In this document: positions 59,102 through 64,000 of the stretch, piece after piece
How the letters are laid out: the number at the start of each line of letters is the position of its first letter
Numbering within the stretch: position 1 is the stretch's first letter
Assembly: GCA_949840955.1 (NCBI GenBank)
Contig: CATKXV010000008.1
Coordinates: 56,007-120,006 of the forward strand
Reading direction: 5' to 3'
DNA length: 64,000 nucleotides
Origin: an uncultured Anaeroplasmataceae bacterium
GTDB taxonomy: Bacteria > Bacillota_I > Bacilli_A > Acholeplasmatales > Anaeroplasmataceae
Position numbers and translations under genes: made by a program
The notes under the pieces: model-generated
Told to the model about the DNA's origin: nothing
Databases searched by the model: none
Seen by the model: only the letters and a program-made list of their open reading frames with translations

Positions 59102-59992
59102 ATGAAGGAATCTATTTTAGAATTCATAGGAAATACGCCGATGGTTCGGCTGAAGGGATATTCCATCTTTTTAAAATTGGAATACTTTAATTTGACTGGG
59201 TCAATCAAGGACCGAGTGGCTAAGCAAATTCTTTTGGATGCCATACATGAGGGGACATTAAGGAAGGGCATGACGATTGCTGAGGCCACAAGTGGAAATA
59301 CAGGAATTGCCCTTGCAGCTATTGGTAGGGCTTTAGGCTTTCCCGTTCTTTTGTTTATGCCAGAATCCATGTCAATGGAGCGAAGAAAACTATTGAAGGG
59401 CTATGGAGCAGAGCTCATTTTAACCCCTAAGGAAGAGGGGATGGAAGGAGCAACCAAGCGACTTGCCAAGCTAAAGAAATCCCAGTCTAATCTCTTTATT
59501 CCGAATCAGTTTGAAAATCCCAAAAATATTTTAGCCCATTATCTTCATACAGCAAAGGAGATATGGGATGCTATGGAGCAGGCGGTAGATGTCGTTGTTG
59601 CTGGAATTGGAACAGGAGGAACCATTATGGGGATTGCTCAATATGTAAAGGAAAGGAATGCCTCCTGCTATATTGTTGGAGTAGAGCCAAAGAATTCCCC
59701 TTTTTTGACAAAGGGCTATCGGGATACTCATCAGATTGAGGGAATTGGGGCAGGATTTTTTCCTCCTTTACTGGATATGGCCTATCTTGATGAAATTCTT
59801 CCTGTTTCAGATCAGGAGGCCTATCATCTTCTTTATGAGCTGGCTTTAAATGAGGGACTGTTCTTAGGACCATCCTCCTGTGCAGCCATTGTAGCTGCAA
59901 AAAAAATACAACAGAGAAAAGAATTTCAGGATAAAAGAATTGCTGTGATTTGTCCAGATTCCATCAGCAAATATATCAGTCTTTTAAAATAA
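59102..59992 (+). CDS. cysK: Cysteine synthase (O-acetylserine sulfhydrylase type)
   Basis: The 296-residue PLP enzyme belongs to the beta-replacing family: GNTPMVRL opens it, the PLP lysine is in LTGSIKDRVA (~33-42), TSGNTGIALA binds substrate, GTGGTIMG holds the phosphate, and LGPSSCAAI ends the active site. It should make cysteine from O-acetylserine and sulfide, although related specificities (cystathionine beta-synthase-like) cannot be excluded. The ATG follows the mntP stop without a gap, with AAGGGAATG upstream inside mntP. No cysE is nearby. Slightly shorter than typical CysK (~305-310). Confidence 0.9.
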   Translation: MKESILEFIGNTPMVRLKGYSIFLKLEYFNLTGSIKDRVAKQILLDAIHEGTLRKGMTIAEATSGNTGIALAAIGRALGFPVLLFMPESMSMERRKLLKGYGAELILTPKEEGMEGATKRLAKLKKSQSNLFIPNQFENPKNILAHYLHTAKEIWDAMEQAVDVVVAGIGTGGTIMGIAQYVKERNASCYIVGVEPKNSPFLTKGYRDTHQIEGIGAGFFPPLLDMAYLDEILPVSDQEAYHLLYELALNEGLFLGPSSCAAIVAAKKIQQRKEFQDKRIAVICPDSISKYISLLK

Positions 59993-59996
59993 ATGC

Positions 59997-60025
59997 TTAC
60001 ATCTCTTTTGAAAAAATGATATAAT
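59997..60025 (+). promoter_or_regulatory. Promoter of veg
   Basis: TTACAT and TATAAT are separated by 17 bp, 60 bp before the start codon. B. subtilis veg is known for a strong promoter; here the -10 is perfect and the -35 is partial. Confidence 0.6.
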
Positions 60026-60084
60026 TTTACTATAAAGCGACTTTATGTAGCAAGCGTCTTTTTAAAAAGAAAAGGAGAAAAAGA

Positions 60085-60345
60085 ATGCAAACAACTCTTG
60101 CCAATATGCAGTTTAGTACAATCAAGGAAAAAATCAAGGAGCTTTCCTTACAAAGCCCCATGATTCATGTTACCATCCATAATAAAAGGAATAAGGTGAT
60201 GGAAGCCCCCTCTACAATAATAGGGATATATGAACGGTTTTTATGTGTTGAATCTAGGGTACAAAGCTATGTTGAACGGTTTACCATACATTATTCAGAT
60301 TTACTGACAGGAAGTATTTCAATAAAGGAATTAGCTAAGGACTAA
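60085..60345 (+). CDS. veg: Veg-family protein
   Basis: The 86-residue protein matches Veg (DUF1021): an N-terminal helix with IKEKIKEL, a small beta barrel with GIYERFLCVES, and the terminal 'ERFTIHYSDLLTGSISI', comparable to SYSYADILTETVEL in B. subtilis Veg. Veg influences biofilm matrix expression in B. subtilis; its molecular action is unclear. AAAGGAGAAA precedes the ATG. A weak hairpin AAGGA-CTAACCA-TCCTT followed by Ts covers its stop codon and may terminate transcription. Confidence 0.9.
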   Translation: MQTTLANMQFSTIKEKIKELSLQSPMIHVTIHNKRNKVMEAPSTIIGIYERFLCVESRVQSYVERFTIHYSDLLTGSISIKELAKD

Positions 60346-60409
60346 CCATCCTTTTTTCTTTTCATTTCGAAAAAATCGATGTATAATAAGGAAGTATGGA
60401 GATGAGATA

Positions 60410-62413
60410 ATGAAAAACCAAAGGAAACCAAAAAAACGGAAGGTCTTATGGATTCTATTTGGATTCTTAGGGCTTTTACTCCTTATTTTTATAGGGGGAA
60501 TCATTTATATAAACATGGATTATGATGCCAATGCCTATGCAAAGGAGCATATGAAATCCTCTGAGGCAGTAGAGGTGTATCAGGAAAATCGCTATATTAT
60601 TTTTGAGCCGAAGACATATGATACAGGGATTATTTTTTATCCAGGGGGAAAGGTAGAGGCAACTGCCTATGCACCCTTACTGAAAGGACTTGCTGAGGAG
60701 GGGTATCTTTGCATTTTATGTGAAATGCCTTTCAAGCTGGCTGTTTTTGATGTGGATGCTGCCCAAGGGCTTCAAGAGCGATTTACAATCGATCGCTGGT
60801 ATATGGCTGGCCATTCCTTAGGAGGTGCCATGGCTGCATCCTATCTTGCAAAGCATAAGGAGGACTATGAGGGCTTAATCCTGCTTGCTGCCTATTCTAC
60901 AGAGGATTTATCAGAAACATCGCTTCAGGTCTTATCCATATATGGAGAAGAGGATCAGGTTTTGGATATGAAAAAGTATCAATCCAATCTAAAGCATCTT
61001 CCTGCTACATATAGGGAGTATCAAATACCAGGAGGCTGTCATGCTTATTTTGGCTCCTATGGAAAACAGAAAAAGGATGGGATTCCCACCATCACAAATG
61101 AACAGCAGATTGAAAAAACCATTGCCTTTATTATAACAAGCTTAGAGGGAAATCGGATATCCTATCTCGAGTCTGTTGAGGCATTTGCTAATCCAGATTG
61201 TTGCTTCTATGAGCCTGTATATATAAAGTGTACTCCAAAGGAGGTATCTAAGGTTCAGGAGGGATACCTGAAGTATAATGCGCTACTTCATTTAAGAATT
61301 GATATTTCCTCCTTTAGCAGTAGAGTCAATCAGAATAAGGATTTGGAATTTACAAGCCAAATGCTAGACCAGTTTGATCAGCAGCTTGACAGAATGAATC
61401 GGGCATCCTGCTGTATTATACTACGCTTTGCCTATGATCCTGGGTTTTCAGGAAACAAGGATATGGAGCCTGATATAAAGCTTCAAAAAAAGCATATTGA
61501 AGCCTTAAAGCCTTTATTCTATAAGTATGAAAGGATGATTACAGCTGTAGAATTTGGCTTAATTGGACCATGGGGAGAAATGCATTCGAGCCAGCTTGCC
61601 CAGCAAAGCACCTATAATCAGTTGATTCCTATCTATTTAGATGCTCTACCAAAATCTGTAAAGCTATTGGTAAGACGCCCTAAATTTATTTATAGCTACT
61701 ATGGATATACCTTAGCTACCTTAGATCAATTTCATGAAATGGATTGTCGCTTGGGCGTATATAATGATGGCTATTTGGGTTCTGCAACAGATCTAGGTAC
61801 CTATGATGATAGAAAGCTTGAAACAGAATTCTTAAACAAGCTCAATGATAAAACACCCTATGGAGGAGAAGTAACTGTACCAGGCAGTGGCTATAATTCA
61901 TTAAATCAGGCGGTAGAGGAAATGTATCAGCTTCATTTAAGCTATTTAAATCGCTCCTGGAATGATCAGGTGATACGGCAGTGGAAGGAAGCAAGCTATA
62001 CGGGACAGGATGCCCTCTATCAGGGAAAAACAGAATATGACTATATTCAAAATCATTTGGGATATCGCTTTGTTTTAACGGATATGGTCTATAAGGATCA
62101 AGGAGCAACGCTGAACCTTACCTTACATTTAAAAAATGTAGGCTTTGGGAATCTATGTAAATCGAAAAATGCTTATCTGATTTTTCAAAATGAAAGCCAT
62201 ACCTATTCCTTTTGTTTTGAGGATGTCGATATCCAAAAGCTCAGTCTTACCATAAATAAAGAATCCCTTGAAAAGGGAGAATATGCTATCTATTTTGCTT
62301 TAGCAGATGATTTTAAGGAGAGTGGAATACGAAGCATTCGCTTTGGAAATGAAGGGCTTTGGAATGATACCCTAAAGGCAAATCGGCTTGCTGAAAGCTA
62401 TCATAATAAGTAA
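60410..62413 (+). CDS. Membrane-anchored alpha/beta hydrolase fused to DUF4874/DUF4832-like domains
   Basis: A basic N-terminus and one transmembrane helix (~14-34) are followed by an alpha/beta-hydrolase (Abhydrolase_5-like, ~60-240) with nucleophile elbow GHSLGG (~133), Asp in YGEEDQVLD and His in GGCHAYFGSYG, a plausible triad. From ~250 on, the sequence resembles DUF4874 (barrel-like, 'RFAYDPG', 'AVEFGLIGPWGEMHS') then DUF4832 (~390-660, ending in a beta-sandwich segment). These DUFs occur in putative carbohydrate-active proteins. The fusion would place both on the outer face of the membrane, perhaps acting on esterified glycans; that role is inference. TATAAT at 60382 suggests a promoter with a weak -35. 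Confidence 0.82.
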   Translation: MKNQRKPKKRKVLWILFGFLGLLLLIFIGGIIYINMDYDANAYAKEHMKSSEAVEVYQENRYIIFEPKTYDTGIIFYPGGKVEATAYAPLLKGLAEEGYLCILCEMPFKLAVFDVDAAQGLQERFTIDRWYMAGHSLGGAMAASYLAKHKEDYEGLILLAAYSTEDLSETSLQVLSIYGEEDQVLDMKKYQSNLKHLPATYREYQIPGGCHAYFGSYGKQKKDGIPTITNEQQIEKTIAFIITSLEGNRISYLESVEAFANPDCCFYEPVYIKCTPKEVSKVQEGYLKYNALLHLRIDISSFSSRVNQNKDLEFTSQMLDQFDQQLDRMNRASCCIILRFAYDPGFSGNKDMEPDIKLQKKHIEALKPLFYKYERMITAVEFGLIGPWGEMHSSQLAQQSTYNQLIPIYLDALPKSVKLLVRRPKFIYSYYGYTLATLDQFHEMDCRLGVYNDGYLGSATDLGTYDDRKLETEFLNKLNDKTPYGGEVTVPGSGYNSLNQAVEEMYQLHLSYLNRSWNDQVIRQWKEASYTGQDALYQGKTEYDYIQNHLGYRFVLTDMVYKDQGATLNLTLHLKNVGFGNLCKSKNAYLIFQNESHTYSFCFEDVDIQKLSLTINKESLEKGEYAIYFALADDFKESGIRSIRFGNEGLWNDTLKANRLAESYHNK

Positions 62414-62437
62414 GAAGGAAGGAGACTTCCTTTTTTC
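62413..62437 (+). terminator. Intrinsic terminator
   Basis: AAGGAAG and CTTCCTT pair around a GAGA-type loop and run into TTTTTTCT directly after the hydrolase fusion gene. Confidence 0.85.
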
Positions 62438-62473
62438 TATATTTCTTTTCCTAAGGAATCATAAAAAAAAGCA

Positions 62474-62499
62474 TTCCCTAGTAAACTATACCAAGGGAA
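62474..62499 (+). promoter_or_regulatory. Inverted repeat that could mask the murD ribosome binding site
   Basis: TTCCCT (62474-62479) is complementary to AGGGAA (62494-62499), which is the ribosome binding site of murD. The loop is 14 nt and the stem only 6 bp, so this may be chance. Confidence 0.3.
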
Positions 62500-62508
62500 G
62501 ATGAAATT

Positions 62509-63741
62509 ATGAAAATACTTGTATTAGGAAAAGGGGTAGCCAATGATGGAGTTATAGAGCTACTTCAAGAAGAAAATGTAGAATATGATTATTTGGAAAT
62601 CAATGAGGTGGATTCCTTTGACTATAGCTATGTGGTTAAAGCTCCAGGGATTCCTTATACAGCTGAGGTCATTTTAGAATTTATAAAAAGAAGAATAAGA
62701 GTTCTTACAGATATTGAGCTGGGTATGAGCTTAAGGAAAAAGCTTTATATTGGTGTTACAGGGAGTAATGGGAAAACCACCACGGTATCCTTATTACAGC
62801 ATATCCTATCTGCCCAATATTCTGTGGTTGCTTGTGGGAATATTGGATATAGCTTTTGTAGAGCCTTAGTAGAGCAAAGGGATGCAGAAATTTTTATCAT
62901 TGAAATGTCAAGCTTTCAATTGGAAAATTCAAAAATAGATCCAGATATAAGTCTTTTTTTAAATGTCCATCCTTGCCATTTAGATCATCATCAAACATTT
63001 AAGGACTATGTTCTAAGTAAGGCCAATATTTGTATCAATCAATCTGAAAATCATCTGTTTATTTATCCTTCAGATGATGCTATAATCCAGTCCATCGTAA
63101 AGCAAGTTCAAGCAAGAACTAGCTCCTTTTCTAGGAATAATCCTTTAGCAGATTGTTATATTTCCTCTCATCAGATCTTTTATAAGAATCATAGAATTGT
63201 AAAGCTTTCATCCAGTATGGAGGAAAAAGCCTTTTTTGTTGAGGATATGATGGCTGCCATTAGTGCATCTATCCAATTTAAAGGGATTACCCCTCGAATC
63301 ATTCAAAAGCAGATGAAAACCTTTCAGGAGGTAGAATACCGGTTGACCAAGCTCAATGATTTCATTTACAACGATGCGAAAAGCACCAATCCCTATTCAA
63401 CGATTGCTGCCTTATGCTGCTTTTCCTCTGTTGAATTGATTTGTGGTGGATATGATAGAAAAGAGGATTTGTTTTGTCTTAAGGATAGTCTATCTAAGCT
63501 TAAGCGGGTATATGCCTATGGGCAGTCAAAGGAAAAAATAAAGAAATTTATGGATGAAAACCATGTTGAATGCTTCATTTTTGATAGCTTAGATGAAGCC
63601 TTTTATCAGGCCTTTAAGGATAGAAAGGATGAGATTATTTTATTTTCTCCGATGTTTGCAAGCTTTGATCTTTTCAAAAATTATATAGAGCGAGGGGCAT
63701 ATTTTAATAAAATTGTAATGAATTTGCTTAAGTCCAAATAA
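62509..63741 (+). CDS. murD: UDP-N-acetylmuramoylalanine--D-glutamate ligase MurD
   Basis: The 410-residue Mur ligase adds D-glutamate to UDP-MurNAc-L-Ala in peptidoglycan synthesis. Visible motifs: the N-terminal Rossmann-like domain (MKILVLGKGVANDGV), ATP loop GVTGSNGKTTT (~84-94), EMSSFQLE (~137), the NVHPCHLDHH segment, and NDAKSTNP (~285). 'FSPMFASFDLFKNYIERG' near the end corresponds to the MurD-specific SPACASFDxFxxFxxRG motif, with Cys replaced by Phe. It is shorter than the usual ~450. It stands alone rather than in a division cluster. AAGGGAAG precedes the ATG and could be masked by an upstream TTCCCT. Confidence 0.93.
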   Translation: MKILVLGKGVANDGVIELLQEENVEYDYLEINEVDSFDYSYVVKAPGIPYTAEVILEFIKRRIRVLTDIELGMSLRKKLYIGVTGSNGKTTTVSLLQHILSAQYSVVACGNIGYSFCRALVEQRDAEIFIIEMSSFQLENSKIDPDISLFLNVHPCHLDHHQTFKDYVLSKANICINQSENHLFIYPSDDAIIQSIVKQVQARTSSFSRNNPLADCYISSHQIFYKNHRIVKLSSSMEEKAFFVEDMMAAISASIQFKGITPRIIQKQMKTFQEVEYRLTKLNDFIYNDAKSTNPYSTIAALCCFSSVELICGGYDRKEDLFCLKDSLSKLKRVYAYGQSKEKIKKFMDENHVECFIFDSLDEAFYQAFKDRKDEIILFSPMFASFDLFKNYIERGAYFNKIVMNLLKSK

Positions 63742-63746
63742 ATTCC

Positions 63747-63775
63747 TTGCAAAATGAACATATTTGGGGTAAAAT
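63747..63775 (+). promoter_or_regulatory. Promoter of the DegV-family gene
   Basis: TTGCAA and TAAAAT are separated by 17 bp, about 38 bp before the start codon. Confidence 0.65.
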
Positions 63776-63813
63776 ATGTAAGAAATTGATATATTTTACA
63801 AGGAGAACAAATT

Positions 63814-64000
63814 ATGAACAAATATGTCATTATGATGGATGTTTCAGGAGATATTGTAGAAGAATCTCTGAAACAATGGGATTTAAAATTTATACCGATG
63901 CAATACTCCCTAGGAGAGGAAATGAGAACCTCCTATGGACCAGAGGATGCGGATGTCTTAAAACGATTCTATGATGGGCAAAGGCATGGGGATTTAACCA
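63814..64000 (+). CDS. DegV-family fatty-acid-binding protein (3' end outside window)
   Basis: The frame starts with ATG after AAGGAGAA and gives 62 residues before the window ends. MNKYVIMMDVSGDIVEESL matches the DegV opening 'KIxIVTDSTxDLxEExL', followed by IPMQYSLGEEM and the conserved FYDGQRHGDLT, where DegV proteins have 'FYxxLxxGxxxxTS'. DegV/FakB proteins bind fatty acids and hand them to FakA. The usual DST is DVS here. The ORF-track line 63747-63974 is a different frame and a shadow of this gene. Confidence 0.8.
   Translation, partial: MNKYVIMMDVSGDIVEESLKQWDLKFIPMQYSLGEEMRTSYGPEDADVLKRFYDGQRHGDLT

Noticed and set aside
63747-63974. 75-aa ORF at the end of the window
   Set aside because: It begins at TTG in the -35 of the DegV promoter and runs in another frame than the DegV gene, which has a clear ribosome binding site.

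Overview
The window looks like the chromosome of an AT-rich, low-GC Gram-positive bacterium (Bacillota, class Bacilli in the broad sense, probably a gut-associated lineage near Erysipelotrichales or related uncultured groups). This rests on AGGAGG-type ribosome binding sites, Veg, YidD and GerW/YtfJ-like proteins, a murD gene (so peptidoglycan is made), and very long secreted proteins built from repeat modules common in gut Firmicutes. The taxon is an inference, because the window has no rRNA. I see no tRNA, rRNA, CRISPR array, prophage or insertion sequence.

Bases 1-40,363 are a surface-protein locus in which every gene is on the + strand. It starts with the 3' end of a large secreted protein ending in a canonical two-loop dockerin, followed by a terminator. 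A sigma-A-like promoter then leads into a 16.8-kb gene (5,590 aa: signal/anchor helix, BspA-type LRR_5 region, about two dozen MBG/YDG-type repeats, dockerin-like end). That gene overlaps by 4 bp with a 2,634-aa cadherin-like beta-sandwich protein that has a C-terminal membrane anchor and an N-terminal region with weak cohesin-like features. This in turn overlaps by 4 bp with a membrane protein carrying a degenerate GGDEF, an EAL domain with all the usual catalytic positions, a long coiled coil and a C-terminal module I cannot name. After a hairpin-rich gap come a lipoprotein with Ig-like modules and a 3,083-aa paralogue of the cadherin-like protein, which has gained about 17 InlB-B/'bacterial repeat' units. 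My reading is that this is a multi-protein surface assembly (non-enzymatic dockerin proteins, possible membrane-anchored cohesin-like receptor, c-di-GMP-linked inner component) held by transmembrane tails rather than LPXTG/sortase. That reading is inference, but operon structure and domain content support it.

Bases 40,386-49,746 hold smaller units: a LysR regulator divergent from a heterodimeric ABC exporter with one degenerate ATP site, with overlapping promoters and repeated GTATAC operator-like sites; an AAA/DUF4143 ATPase preceded by four 23-bp tandem repeats; a stand-alone LuxR-type HTH protein; a four-helix-bundle protein; an XRE regulator fused to a membrane domain; a short-chain dehydrogenase; and, on the minus strand, a GerW/YtfJ-like protein directly downstream of asnB.

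Bases 49,747-64,000 continue with asnB, a surface transglutaminase-like protein, a cytoplasmic GH95 fucosidase/galactosidase, an MgtC-family membrane protein, a DJ-1/PfpI protein overlapping yidD, mntP abutting cysK, veg, an alpha/beta hydrolase fused to DUF4874/DUF4832-like domains, murD, and the start of a DegV-family gene that runs off the end. Nearly every transcription unit ends in a visible intrinsic terminator.
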